The notes below the pieces were generated by a model, which had not been told where the DNA came from, ran no database searches, and worked only from the letters and a program-made list of their open reading frames with translations. A DNA stretch of 64,000 nucleotides from positions 2,418,001 to 2,482,000 of the forward strand of contig NC_007426.1 in NCBI RefSeq assembly GCF_000026045.1, written 5' to 3'. The stretch comes from Natronomonas pharaonis DSM 2160 (lineage in GTDB: Archaea > Halobacteriota > Halobacteria > Halobacteriales > Haloarculaceae). A program made the position numbers and the translations under genes. Below, piece after piece: positions 51,204 through 59,670 of the stretch; within the stretch, counting starts at the first letter, position 1; each line of letters starts with the position of its first letter.

Positions 51204-51911
51204 ATGAACGGAACGACTGCGGCGTTCGTCGGAGCGACCGGCGGTGCCGGCACGACGCGTCTCACGCTCGAATGCGGCCACCTGCTGGCGTCAGCGGGCC
51301 ACGATACCGCGGTGTTCGACGCCGCGTACGCGACGCAGGGTCTAGCCGACCACGTTTCCGGCCGCATCGACACCGACGTGACAGCGCTCTGTCTCGGCGA
51401 CGAGCGGCTCGAAGCCGCGCTGTACGACCAGCAGCTGCAAGGCGCCGGTCGGCTAGCGGTCTGTCCGGCCCGCGCGCCCTTCGAGCGGTTCGCGCGGGCC
51501 AAACGCCCCGAGGCAGCCGAAGCGTTCGAAGACCAGGTTGACGCCGCCGCTCGCCAATTCGACTACGTGCTTGTTGATACTCCGCCGGTGGCGGGCAACC
51601 AAGCAGTCGCCGCAGTGAACGCGGCTGAGGCTGTCGCCGTGGTCTGTGACGCCGACCGCGCGGCTGACGCGGTACCACGAATGCGGGACCGGCTGGCCGA
51701 TGTCGGCGCGGAGCCGGACGCGACGGTCGTGACACACGCGACAGCACACGAGGAGGGGGACGTTACGGTGCCACCATTCGAAGCCGACAAGCCGGGAAGC
51801 GACGAGGACGCGCCCGGATACCCGGCGCTTGTCGATGTCGTAAACACCGTCACCGAAGCTTCGGTTCCGGAGCCGGAAGCGGAGGGAGTGCTGGACCGGC
51901 TCGTCCCCTAG
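51204..51911 (+). CDS. ParA/MinD-like protein without Walker A lysines
   Basis: 235 residues with a ParA/SIMIBI-like fold: an N-terminal FVGATGGAGTTRLTLECGHLLA in the place of KGGxGKTT, DTAVFDAAYATQGLADHV (switch I/A' region) and YVLVDTPPVAGNQAVAAVNAA (Walker B-like DTPP). Both lysines normally found at the deviant Walker A are replaced by Thr, so ATP hydrolysis is doubtful. It overlaps the convergent helix-turn-helix gene by 4 nt. TATA-like TATTTTTCACC lies upstream. The function is unknown. Confidence 0.85.
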   Translation: MNGTTAAFVGATGGAGTTRLTLECGHLLASAGHDTAVFDAAYATQGLADHVSGRIDTDVTALCLGDERLEAALYDQQLQGAGRLAVCPARAPFERFARAKRPEAAEAFEDQVDAAARQFDYVLVDTPPVAGNQAVAAVNAAEAVAVVCDADRAADAVPRMRDRLADVGAEPDATVVTHATAHEEGDVTVPPFEADKPGSDEDAPGYPALVDVVNTVTEASVPEPEAEGVLDRLVP

Positions 51912-52405
51912 ACGAGGTCGCCGAGGTCGCTGCGGGTGTCCGAAAGCGGGTCCGCTGGCGACGACACCGATAGTTCGTCGGCGACGGCCGCCTCGGCCGC
52001 CGCTATCGGCTCGTGGGTAGCGACGTACGTACCGAGCGCGAACGCCCGGTCACCGACGCCGGCCAGTCGCTTTGCCTCAGTTCGGGAAAGGTCGCCGGCC
52101 AGCCAGTCCTCCAGCACGCGCCGTGCCGTCGGCGACACCGGCTCGATGGGTTCGCCAAGCAAGTAGAGCGCTTTCGCCGCAGTCGTCTTCGGCAGCTCAG
52201 CAACAGCGGCCGCACGGCCGACGCTTGCGCCGTCCGCATACGCCTCGACAAGCGTCGCGGCCGCAGTAGCCGAACACGGCAGTCGCTCGGCGAACGGGGC
52301 AAGCCGCTCAGCGAGTGGCGTCTCCGTGGCGTCGGTCGTTGCGACACCACGCTCTTGCTGTTCGGCCGTCACCTCGAGCCCCGAGGCGATGTCGGCGAGA
52401 CCCAT
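51908..52405 (-). CDS. Haloarchaeal helix-turn-helix-like protein
   Basis: 165 residues, all-helical by appearance. The segment ATLVEAYADGASVGRAAAVAELPKTTAAKALYLLG looks like a resolvase/sigma-type helix-turn-helix (about 48-82), followed by a second short-helix region (DLSRTEAKRLAGVGDRAFALGTYV). It is divergent from the TFB gene with a 173-nt gap that is AT-rich near TFB. The function is unknown; I infer a DNA-binding partner or regulator. Confidence 0.75.
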   Translation of the reverse strand: MGLADIASGLEVTAEQQERGVATTDATETPLAERLAPFAERLPCSATAAATLVEAYADGASVGRAAAVAELPKTTAAKALYLLGEPIEPVSPTARRVLEDWLAGDLSRTEAKRLAGVGDRAFALGTYVATHEPIAAAEAAVADELSVSSPADPLSDTRSDLGDLV

Positions 52406-52578
52406 ATATCGGAGTCCGTTCGCGATGCGTAATAAACATCATTGTATTCCGGACGGAACAGTGGCCCAACGGAGGTGAAGCCTACCGGTTACCGGTAGGC
52501 TCGTTCGTGTCTCGGGGTGCTGTTTCCACCGCTCCGAGCTCTTTTTTAAAATACAATCCCGCCGTAGCTCCTCGTGTG

Positions 52579-53442
52579 ATGTACACCGCGACGCGAAAGG
52601 CGTGCCCGGAGTGTGATGGCCGCCTCCGAAGCACCGACACCGAGACGGTCTGCGACGAGTGTGGACTCGTCGTCGCCGAGGACGAACTCGACCGCGGCCC
52701 CGAGTGGCGGTCGTTCAGCGACGACGAAACGAACCCGGAGCGATGCGGCGCGCCGCTTACCCGCTCGCGGCACGACCGCGGACTATCGACGGAAATCGGC
52801 CGCTCGACGCGGCTGAAAGGCCGCAAGCGGCGGCGGGTGGCACGGATGCGCCGCCAGCACAACCGAGCGCAGGTTTCCTCGAAGCGCGAACGGAATCAGA
52901 TGCACGGCTTCATCGAAGTCCGACGACTCATCGGTCAGCTCGGGCTCCCCGAAGCGCTACAGGAACGCGCTTGCGTCCTCTTCGAATCGGCACAAAACGA
53001 AGACCTCCTGCAGGGACGCTGCATCGAGGGCTTTGCTGCCGCCGCCGTCTACGTCGTCTGCCGGACCGCATCGGTCTCCAGAACGCTCGATGAGATCGTT
53101 GCCGCCGCCAGCGCCACCCGCGATGAGCTCACCGTCGCCTACGACGCGTTGAACCGCGAACTCGGCATTCCGACAGGGCCGATAGCCCCGACGGAGTATC
53201 TCGCCCGTTTCGCCTCGAAGCTCGGCCTGCCGTCGGCCGTCGAGCGAACCGCCCGCGAGCTGGCGACCGACGCTGAGGAATCCGGGCTTGCCGTCGGCCG
53301 TGACCCAAGCGGCGTCGCAGCGGCGTGTCTCTACACCGCCGCCGAGGAACACGACCACGACGTGACACAGGCGGAAGCCGGCGACGTCGCTGGTGTCTCG
53401 GCTGTCACCGTCCGGAGCACGTATCACGACCTCCGGGACTGA
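52579..53442 (+). CDS. tfb: Transcription initiation factor TFB (paralogue)
   Basis: 287 residues. Zinc ribbon C9/C12/C25/C28 (CPEC, CDEC), the B-finger region ERCGAPLTRSRHDRGLSTEIG, and two cyclin-like repeats (about 110-190 and 200-287). It recruits RNA polymerase to TATA-bound TBP. It is slightly shorter than typical TFBs (about 300-320), as for some haloarchaeal paralogues. The promoter TTTTTTAAAATA (52544-52555) lies about 29 nt upstream of the ATG. Its 3' end overlaps the convergent gene at 53424 by 19 nt. Confidence 0.93.
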   Translation: MYTATRKACPECDGRLRSTDTETVCDECGLVVAEDELDRGPEWRSFSDDETNPERCGAPLTRSRHDRGLSTEIGRSTRLKGRKRRRVARMRRQHNRAQVSSKRERNQMHGFIEVRRLIGQLGLPEALQERACVLFESAQNEDLLQGRCIEGFAAAAVYVVCRTASVSRTLDEIVAAASATRDELTVAYDALNRELGIPTGPIAPTEYLARFASKLGLPSAVERTARELATDAEESGLAVGRDPSGVAAACLYTAAEEHDHDVTQAEAGDVAGVSAVTVRSTYHDLRD

Positions 53443-53975
53443 GCGAGCGTCCGGAACGCCTCGACCGGAATATCGACAGTCTCCAACCGCTCGGAGACCG
53501 CCGGTGGCACTATCGACAACTGCGAGGCCAACCGGCGGTCTCGGGCGAGTGCATCGGTCAACTGTTCGGCGGCAGACAGCCCGCCCACGGCGGCGACAGC
53601 GTTGGCCGCCTCGTCGAGGCTTTCAGCCGCAGCGAGCCGTTCGCCAGCTTCGAGACGGGACTCGACGTTCTGGACCCACGCCGCGACACCTGTCGGAAGC
53701 TCGTCGGCCACCGGTTCAGAAGCAACAATGGCGACCGGCTCCGTGGACACATCGCCCGGCGTCGCAAAGCCGATGCCGACGGGCGCGGGACCGGCTTCGA
53801 CGGTTACGCGGTCGCCGTCCCAGTTCTCGGTGGGGATTCCCTCCCGCCGGGGCGGCCAAACTGGCCCATCACAGCGGGCGACGAGCTGAACACGGCGAGG
53901 GGCATCCGCGCGGACGACTCCCTCGACGAACGTTACGCCGTCAATGTGTCGCGTTTCGGCGTCGATGCTCGGCAC
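53424..53975 (-). CDS. Haloarchaeal protein of unknown function
   Basis: 183 residues from a GTG (VPSIDAETRHIDGVTFVEGV). The N-terminal half is beta-rich (RVQLVARCDGPVWPPRREG, then DRVTVEAGPAPVGIGFATPG), the C-terminal half helical (about 100-183). The open frame continues further up but overlaps the upstream coding region and is Arg/Ser-rich. Last gene of the run that starts with the RAD55-like ATPase. The function is unknown. Confidence 0.72.
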   Translation of the reverse strand: MPSIDAETRHIDGVTFVEGVVRADAPRRVQLVARCDGPVWPPRREGIPTENWDGDRVTVEAGPAPVGIGFATPGDVSTEPVAIVASEPVADELPTGVAAWVQNVESRLEAGERLAAAESLDEAANAVAAVGGLSAAEQLTDALARDRRLASQLSIVPPAVSERLETVDIPVEAFRTLAQSRRS

Positions 53976-53991
53976 GGGAAGCCTCTGTGCG

Positions 53992-54672
53992 TTACCAGCG
54001 ATAAACCATCGGTCGGAGCGAGACGACCGGGACGCCGAGCCACGCCTCGGCATCGCCCGATGTGGCGAAGTGGCGACACGCAAGCGTCAGCGGTCGTTCG
54101 AGGCTGCCCACGCGGGCGAGCGCCAGCGCCGCTGGAACCGGGCCGGCACCGTCGAACGTCGTCGCCCCACAGCCCGGTAGCGCCGCGACCGCGTCGTCAG
54201 CCGCGGGACGCACCGCCTCGGCGAGCTCAGCCCGGGCGGCCCGTTCGAGATTGCCGAGTTCGTCTTCCAAGCGCAGACGCCGTTGCCTGACATCGCGTGC
54301 CTCCCGAGCACGCTCGCGTGCGGCGTCAAGTCGCTCTTTGGCCGCTGCGTGGTCCGTTTCGGCCTCAGAGAGGTCGGCTATCGCCTGCCGGTATGTGTCC
54401 GCTACGTCGTCGCCGGCTTCAAGCCGGCCACGGAGCGTTGCGACGCGCTCGCGTTCGGCTTCGAGGCGGTCGGCGGTTTCAGCGACTCGCCGTCTGGCGG
54501 CCGCCCGGGTCGGCACGGACGCCGAAAGCGACTGCAGTTGCTCACGAGCCCTCTCGATATCGTCGGCGACGCTTGCTTTGTGGCCGTTCGAGCGTGCAGC
54601 CGCAGCAAGCGCCGCCCGCCGGTCGAGGGTCACTCCCGGCGCGATGACCGCGACGTGGTCGTAGAGACTCAC
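53992..54672 (-). CDS. Coiled-coil haloarchaeal protein
   Basis: 226 residues. The middle (about 35-150) is a long Ala/Arg/Glu coiled coil (ADRLEAERERVATLRGRL and similar). The ends are globular: MSLYDHVAVIAPGVTLDRRA and CRHFATSGDAEAWLGVPVV with one Cys each. It resembles short SMC/GrpE-like helical proteins in shape only. Its ATG overlaps the upstream stop (ATGA type), so it is translationally coupled. Confidence 0.78.
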   Translation of the reverse strand: MSLYDHVAVIAPGVTLDRRAALAAAARSNGHKASVADDIERAREQLQSLSASVPTRAAARRRVAETADRLEAERERVATLRGRLEAGDDVADTYRQAIADLSEAETDHAAAKERLDAARERAREARDVRQRRLRLEDELGNLERAARAELAEAVRPAADDAVAALPGCGATTFDGAGPVPAALALARVGSLERPLTLACRHFATSGDAEAWLGVPVVSLRPMVYRW

Positions 54673-55007
54673 AGCTCCTGTCGCTTGAGTTCGTCCGGCG
54701 ACGGATGCGGAGAATCGACGGCGAACTTCGCATAGGCGGTCGCCGGCTCAGTGCGGTTCTCGTAGGCTTCGGCGGCCTCTCTGACCGACGCTGGGAGGTC
54801 GCGGAACTCATTGAACGGCTCCGTCCGTTCGAGCTGTACGTCGTCCGGGTGCTTTTCGCGAAGCCGCAAGGCGAGAAACGCCCCGTGGTGGGTGTCCGCC
54901 AGCAGCGCGGCACGGCCGAAGCGGCGAATGACGCTTTCCTCGTGGGTTCGGCAGACGTTCCGCAGCGATGTCCGGGCGGCAGTCGAATACGTCACGACCA
55001 GCAGCAC
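54669..55007 (-). CDS. Haloarchaeal protein of unknown function, 112 residues
   Basis: Starts MLLVVTYSTAARTSLRNVCR, then THEESVIRRFGRAALLADTHHGAFLALRLREKH, with helical character and a C-terminal KFAVDSPHPSPDELKRQEL. No transmembrane segment. A TATA-like TTTTAAGAAATAAA (minus strand, about 55026-55039) lies about 25 nt upstream, so this gene and the coiled-coil gene may have their own promoter. No function known. Confidence 0.75.
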   Translation of the reverse strand: MLLVVTYSTAARTSLRNVCRTHEESVIRRFGRAALLADTHHGAFLALRLREKHPDDVQLERTEPFNEFRDLPASVREAAEAYENRTEPATAYAKFAVDSPHPSPDELKRQEL

Positions 55008-55038
55008 GAGCGTTACTGCGCCGCTTTATTTCTTAAAA

Positions 55039-55299
55039 TCAACGCTCTCCAATGCGTTCGACCGTCGGGGCGTCGGCGTCGGTCAGCTCCCGGACGCGCT
55101 CGCGGGCCTCGCGTTCTGAGGCGGCGACAACGACGGTCCCGGTGTCGGCCCGATAAGCGGAGCGTTCGCCGTCGAACTCCGTCGCGAACGTCCTGACCGC
55201 GGCTCTGATGCGACGCTCGCAGGTTTCGAGGTCCGCCTCGCCGGCCTCGAAAGCCGAAAGCGCCGACTCGATCTGTCGGAGCGCGGCGATTCGGTCCAT
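55039..55299 (-). CDS. Haloarchaeal protein of unknown function next to mcm
   Basis: 86 residues: a helical N-terminus (IAALRQIESALSAFEAGEADLETCERRI) and a short alpha/beta C-terminus (GTVVVAASEREARERVRELT). It starts on the base next to the mcm stop codon, so it is in the mcm transcript. A small helical adaptor is plausible, but nothing more is shown. Confidence 0.75.
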   Translation of the reverse strand: MDRIAALRQIESALSAFEAGEADLETCERRIRAAVRTFATEFDGERSAYRADTGTVVVAASEREARERVRELTDADAPTVERIGER

Positions 55300-58200
55300 T
55301 CACACTGTCCGCAGGTGGTCGGTCTGCGGTTCGTAGACGTCGCCCTGACGGCGCAGCTTTTCGATTTCGTGTTCGGCCTGCGAGCGGTCCATCCCCATCT
55401 CCTCGGCGCGGTCGAGAACGACATCGATAGGGGCACCCTCGTCGTACTCGGTTTCGACCTCGCTGATGAGCGACTTGATGTTCTTGATGCGGTCGCGCTG
55501 GGTCTTGGAGGTCCCTGACTCGATGATGTCGGCGTCGAGTTCGCCTGTCTCCGGGTCGACACCGACATCCTCCAGCGACGACCGGACGATTTCGATAACG
55601 CGTTCGGCGTCGTCTTTGGTCGCCGTATCGGAAAGCCGGATGCGGGCGCTGGCTTCGGCCAGCCGGACGAGCGCCTCCAGCTTTCGGGCGGTAATCGGCA
55701 CCGGGTTGTCCTCGCTTTGTCCCTCCAGCCGTAGGTCGACGTAGAACTCCTGAATCGCCTCTTTTGCCTCCTCTGTCATCGTCGGATAGCAGTTCCGCTT
55801 GGCGTAGGCGACGTACTTCCGGAGGAGTTCGTCGTCGATAGCTGGCGCGACATCTTCGGTAACCGAATCGACCTGCTCTTGGGAGACGTTCGAGGTCGCG
55901 GCTTTCGTTCGGTGAGTCTGGAGTTCGCCCGCGTAGTTCGTCTCGATGATGTGTTCGGCGAGCTGTCGGTCCTCCTCCTCGTCGGGCTGGTCTGTGACTG
56001 TAAAGATGAGGTCGAACCGCGAAATGAGCGGCGGGTCAAGGTCAATCTGTTCGGCAAACGGCTCGTATTCGTCGAAACGACCGTGTATCGGGTTTGCGGC
56101 CGCCAGAAGCGAACACCGGGATTTCAGCGTCGCGTTGATGCCTGCCTTCGAGACGCTGATTTCCTGTTGTTCGAGGGCCTGGTGCATCGCCGACTGGTCT
56201 TCCGAGCGCATCTTGTCAAGCTCGTCGACGGCGGCGATACCCTGGTCGGCAAGCACGAGCGCACCGGCTTCAAGCGTCCATTGCTGGCCCTCGCCGAAGT
56301 CGTCGCGGACGGCGGCGGCCGTGAGACCGGCGCTCGAAGAGCCCTTGCCGGACGTGTAGACCGAGCGCGGAGCAATGTTTTTTACATACTGTAGGAGCTG
56401 TGAGTTGTGGGAGACGACGTCGTTCGAGAGGTAGCTGTGTGTCGATTCGACTTCGAGGTCGTAAACCCACTCGTCTTCTGGTTCAACGGGCTCGATAGAG
56501 TCAATTCGGTCCCAGCCGATATCACCGTCGGCGAGCGAGCGGAGCCGCTCGACGTCGTCAGCCACGGCGAGCGCCCGGCAGAGCGCATCGGCAACGGCCC
56601 GTTCTGCATCCGCGACCGCACCGCCGTCCGGCCGGGCCTCGGTTCGCTCGTCGTCGCCGATAGCGGTCCGTGTGGCATCCATCCCGGATGCGAGCGACGC
56701 CTGCGAAGGGTTGAGTTCGTCGCGAGCGGCGGCGATAGCGTCCGAATCGCCGTCGTCGACGCGGTCGGAAAGCGACGACAGCTGTTCAATCCGGCGCTCG
56801 AAAGCAGTCAGTACCGTTTGCAGGCGAGACCGGCTCGGGTTCCGGTCGCCGCGCTCGTACTGCTGGTAGGTCGACCGCGGGAGACCGCAGTCGTGCTGGG
56901 ACAGCCGCAGCGACGTCCGAATCCGGCGGAGCTGGTCGCCGACGTTCGGGATGACATCGGGGGTCGTGGCTGCGTCCTCGCTTCGCACCGCTTCCGCGTC
57001 GGCTGTTTTCCGAGCCGTCACGGAGCCGAGGTCGTCGACATGCTGCCCGAAGTCGTCGCCGTCATCTGCCGGAAGAGCACGCGGGACAGCAACAAAATCA
57101 TTCTCGGAGAGGTCATCGGCGACAAGCGGAGAAAGCCCTCCCTCGGACTGTACGAACAACGGATGGCTCGGCGTCACTTCGAGTTCCCGGCCGCTTTCGG
57201 TCCGAATCCGATACATCTTCTCGGGCGCTTGTCGCTTCCAGACCTTCGTCGCACGGCCGGGCGCAACTGCCCCGCCGTCGGTGGTGAGAACGTCGATATC
57301 CGACTCCTGATAGAACCCATCCGAGATTTCTGTCGGGTCCTCAAGGGTCGATTCGACGATATCTCTGATGGGCTTTTCGTCGCCGCTTGCAAGCGTTACG
57401 GACGTATCTCCGTCGACGCACTTCCCCGTACCGGGGTCGCCGATCAGGAGCATATGGAGGTCACCCCGGATGCGAGAGCCGTCAGGGAGGTCCTTGGTGA
57501 CGCCGGAGAAAAGCTGCATGATGATGGCCAGTTTCTGCTGTTCGTAGCCGTAGATCGACGGGGCCATCGACTCAACCATCTGCTGGTAGATACCGTCGTC
57601 GTTGGAGAGTTCGATAATGCGTTGCTTGTCCTCGTCTGTGATGTCCATGTCTTCGAACTGCTCGTCTTCGATTTCGACCGACATGCCGTCCATGTAAACG
57701 TCGAAGACGGGCGATTTCTCCTGCTCGGAGCCCTGCTGGTCGAGGTGGAGGACCCCAGCCACCCGGACGTGGTCGCCGGCGGTCACCTTACCGGTGATGT
57801 CGTCCTCGATGTGGACATCGATGCTCTGTGGGGTTTCACCGCCGCGAAGCCCCTCAGGAGATTCTTGGACGCGGATTTTCTGGGCGTCGACGAACTCCGA
57901 CTGGTCGAAGTTGATGTCGAAGGGCCCCTGTCGTTCACAGCCCTGACACTCGTGGGGGTCATGGAAGTCGCCGGCGGTTTGGGGGATACGGGTGAGGGTG
58001 CCACAGCGCTGGCACTCGAAGGCGGCTTCGGTGATTTTCGGTCGGACATCCGTCGCCTTGCGGACGATGCCGGTCACCTCAACGAGGTTGCCGCGGTGGC
58101 GCGCACGGATATCGCGAATGCCGGTCGTTTGTTGGAGGTTATGGACGCGAACGTGGGCACGCCCGAGTTGGACATCGACCGGAAGGTCATAGAGCCGCAA

Positions 58201-58413
58201 CGCCTCCTCGGCGTAGTCGCGTATCTGGTCGGGTTGGGCGACGAGGTCGTCTGCGAGGTCGGCGTCGAACCGGTAGAGGTCGTCCCAGTCGATATACAGC
58301 GAACGCTGGTCTTCGGGGTATTTCTGGGCGAGTTGTCCAATCTCGTCCCGGTAGTAGTCGCGGTAGAACTGCTCGAACTTGTCAATTATCTCTGTGTCCT
58401 CCGCGCGTGCCAT
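55300..58413 (-). CDS. mcm: MCM replicative helicase with intein
   Basis: 1037 residues as translated, 698 after splicing out the intein (residues 332-670). N-terminal domain with zinc site C134/C137/C156/C159. The AAA+ core has its Walker A GDPGTGK split from SQLLQY by the intein. Walker B follows in VLADQGIAAVDELDKM, the sensor in LLAAANPIHGRFDEY, the arginine finger in PLISRFDLIF, and a C-terminal winged helix at the end. It unwinds DNA at replication forks as a hexamer. The start MARAEDTEIIDKFEQF is chosen over an upstream ATG 15 codons earlier. It is second or third in the transcript that starts with the RAD55-like gene. Confidence 0.96.
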   Translation of the reverse strand: MARAEDTEIIDKFEQFYRDYYRDEIGQLAQKYPEDQRSLYIDWDDLYRFDADLADDLVAQPDQIRDYAEEALRLYDLPVDVQLGRAHVRVHNLQQTTGIRDIRARHRGNLVEVTGIVRKATDVRPKITEAAFECQRCGTLTRIPQTAGDFHDPHECQGCERQGPFDINFDQSEFVDAQKIRVQESPEGLRGGETPQSIDVHIEDDITGKVTAGDHVRVAGVLHLDQQGSEQEKSPVFDVYMDGMSVEIEDEQFEDMDITDEDKQRIIELSNDDGIYQQMVESMAPSIYGYEQQKLAIIMQLFSGVTKDLPDGSRIRGDLHMLLIGDPGTGKCVDGDTSVTLASGDEKPIRDIVESTLEDPTEISDGFYQESDIDVLTTDGGAVAPGRATKVWKRQAPEKMYRIRTESGRELEVTPSHPLFVQSEGGLSPLVADDLSENDFVAVPRALPADDGDDFGQHVDDLGSVTARKTADAEAVRSEDAATTPDVIPNVGDQLRRIRTSLRLSQHDCGLPRSTYQQYERGDRNPSRSRLQTVLTAFERRIEQLSSLSDRVDDGDSDAIAAARDELNPSQASLASGMDATRTAIGDDERTEARPDGGAVADAERAVADALCRALAVADDVERLRSLADGDIGWDRIDSIEPVEPEDEWVYDLEVESTHSYLSNDVVSHNSQLLQYVKNIAPRSVYTSGKGSSSAGLTAAAVRDDFGEGQQWTLEAGALVLADQGIAAVDELDKMRSEDQSAMHQALEQQEISVSKAGINATLKSRCSLLAAANPIHGRFDEYEPFAEQIDLDPPLISRFDLIFTVTDQPDEEEDRQLAEHIIETNYAGELQTHRTKAATSNVSQEQVDSVTEDVAPAIDDELLRKYVAYAKRNCYPTMTEEAKEAIQEFYVDLRLEGQSEDNPVPITARKLEALVRLAEASARIRLSDTATKDDAERVIEIVRSSLEDVGVDPETGELDADIIESGTSKTQRDRIKNIKSLISEVETEYDEGAPIDVVLDRAEEMGMDRSQAEHEIEKLRRQGDVYEPQTDHLRTV
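56404..57420 (-). other. Intein in MCM, with helix-turn-helix and no visible LAGLIDADG nuclease
   Basis: 339 residues inserted exactly at the Walker A motif, from Cys332 to Asn670, with Ser671 next. Splicing blocks are intact: A (CVDGDTSVTL), B (ELEVTPSHPLF with the Thr-x-x-His), F (DEWVYDLEVESTHSYLSN) and G (VVSHN). Between B and F (about residues 445-630) there are no LAGLIDADG motifs. Instead LRRIRTSLRLSQHDCG..STYQQYERGDRNPSR is a clear Xre-type helix-turn-helix. It should splice and may bind DNA, but homing ability is doubtful. Confidence 0.9.
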
Positions 58414-58473
58414 TGGGGATATGCCCTTTGGCGCGCGACCGGATAAGAAGTTTGCCACGTGACGGCGACGGAA

Positions 58474-58866
58474 CTACCGGCGGAGGAACGACGGCAACGA
58501 AAGCGACTCGGGCGGTCCGTCCGATAACGGCGACTTCGAAAGCGCCTCCGGCAGCCCGTCGGCCGGCGTGTCGGTCCCGGCGTCGTCGTCACCGGAGATG
58601 TCACCGAGTTCTTGTTCGACAAGCCGCTCCCATATCTCCTCGTCCGGTTCGTCGTCGGCTTCCAGCGACAGCGCCCGGGCACGGCCTTCTTCGTAGGCGA
58701 GTTCGAGGATGCTCTCATCGTAGGCGTCCGGCGAGTTCGCCTTGAGCCGCTCGTATTCCTCACTGCCAGGGGTGTCACAGACCGACGCCACGCCCAGGGC
58801 GTAGGCACGTTCGAGCACCGCCTCAGAAGTGTAGTCGACGTCGTCGTCGAAGTAGCTCTCGTACAT
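58474..58866 (-). CDS. Acidic haloarchaeal protein in the mcm transcript
   Basis: 130 residues. The helical N-terminal 60 residues (EAVLERAYALGVASVC, then ESILELAYEEGRARALSLE) contain two similar helix pairs, which may be a small duplicated motif. The C-terminal third is disordered, Asp/Ser/Pro-rich and ends PSFLRR. It lies 2 nt after the RAD55-like gene and 60 nt before mcm. The function is unknown. Confidence 0.78.
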   Translation of the reverse strand: MYESYFDDDVDYTSEAVLERAYALGVASVCDTPGSEEYERLKANSPDAYDESILELAYEEGRARALSLEADDEPDEEIWERLVEQELGDISGDDDAGTDTPADGLPEALSKSPLSDGPPESLSLPSFLRR

Positions 58867-58868
58867 GG

Positions 58869-59564
58869 TCAGTGTGTCTGGAGCCGTCGACCGCCGACGG
58901 AGAGGCCGTCGTCGCCGAACGAGACCTCGTGGATGTCGGTGTCGATAGCTGTTCCACGCATCTTCAGTACCTGTATGCCGCGCTGCATCCCCCCGTCCTC
59001 CAGAAAGTTGTGCAAGAAGACAACGCCGTGGGCGAGGTAGTGTTCGTCCGCGTAGGCCGAAGGGTCCGTCATCTCGGATATCAAAAGCACTGTCGCGTCA
59101 GTCCGCTTCAATGACGTGAGAAACTGGATGATGTTGCTTTCGGCATCGTTCAGGAAGTGGTCAAGCAGCATCGTTGAGTCGACAACGACGCGGTCGATAT
59201 CGTTCGAGTCGATAAAGCCGGTGAGTCGGTTGATGAGTCCTGACGCGTCCCGGTGTTTTCCCGGTGACTGAAAGAGCCGCTTGCCCTCCGAGGAGAAGAC
59301 ATCGACGAACGTCAGCCGGTCGGACTCGAGGACCTGCTCGAAGCCGATGTCGTATCCCGACATGTCGTGAGCGATGTCCGCCCGCGACTCGTGCATACTA
59401 ATAAACAAGCAGCTCTCGCCGTTCTTTGCGCCATCAACCAGAAACTGCGCCGAGAAGGTCGTCTTGCCGCTCCCCGGCGGACCGGACAGCACGTAGAGCC
59501 GCCCCACCGGAAACCCTCCCGCAACGAGGTCATCGAAACCCGCGACACCGCTGGAGACTCGCAT
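58869..59564 (-). CDS. RAD55/KaiC-like single-domain ATPase
   Basis: 231 residues. One RecA-like domain: Walker A GPPGSGKT (28-35), IDRVVVDSTMLLDHFL (Walker B) and LLISEMTDPSAYADEHYLAHGVVFLH. It belongs to the archaeal RadA-paralogue/KaiC-like group often annotated as RAD55 ATPase, without KaiC phosphorylation motifs that I can see. Possible roles are recombination support or signalling. It heads the transcript that leads into mcm. Confidence 0.87.
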   Translation of the reverse strand: MRVSSGVAGFDDLVAGGFPVGRLYVLSGPPGSGKTTFSAQFLVDGAKNGESCLFISMHESRADIAHDMSGYDIGFEQVLESDRLTFVDVFSSEGKRLFQSPGKHRDASGLINRLTGFIDSNDIDRVVVDSTMLLDHFLNDAESNIIQFLTSLKRTDATVLLISEMTDPSAYADEHYLAHGVVFLHNFLEDGGMQRGIQVLKMRGTAIDTDIHEVSFGDDGLSVGGRRLQTH

Positions 59565-59670
59565 AAGTAGAGTACGGGTAATCGACTACATAAGCCCTGA
59601 TTTCGACTCAGCGCTCAATGTGGTCTCCTCCTCCGAAAACATCTATGTGTCGGGCAGCCGGACCACCCGC

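Noticed and set aside
56407-58446. Open frame of 679 codons on the plus strand, opposite mcm
   Set aside because: It is antisense to a well-supported gene and follows the GC-rich third-position pattern. The translation is Val/Asp/Arg-rich without domains.
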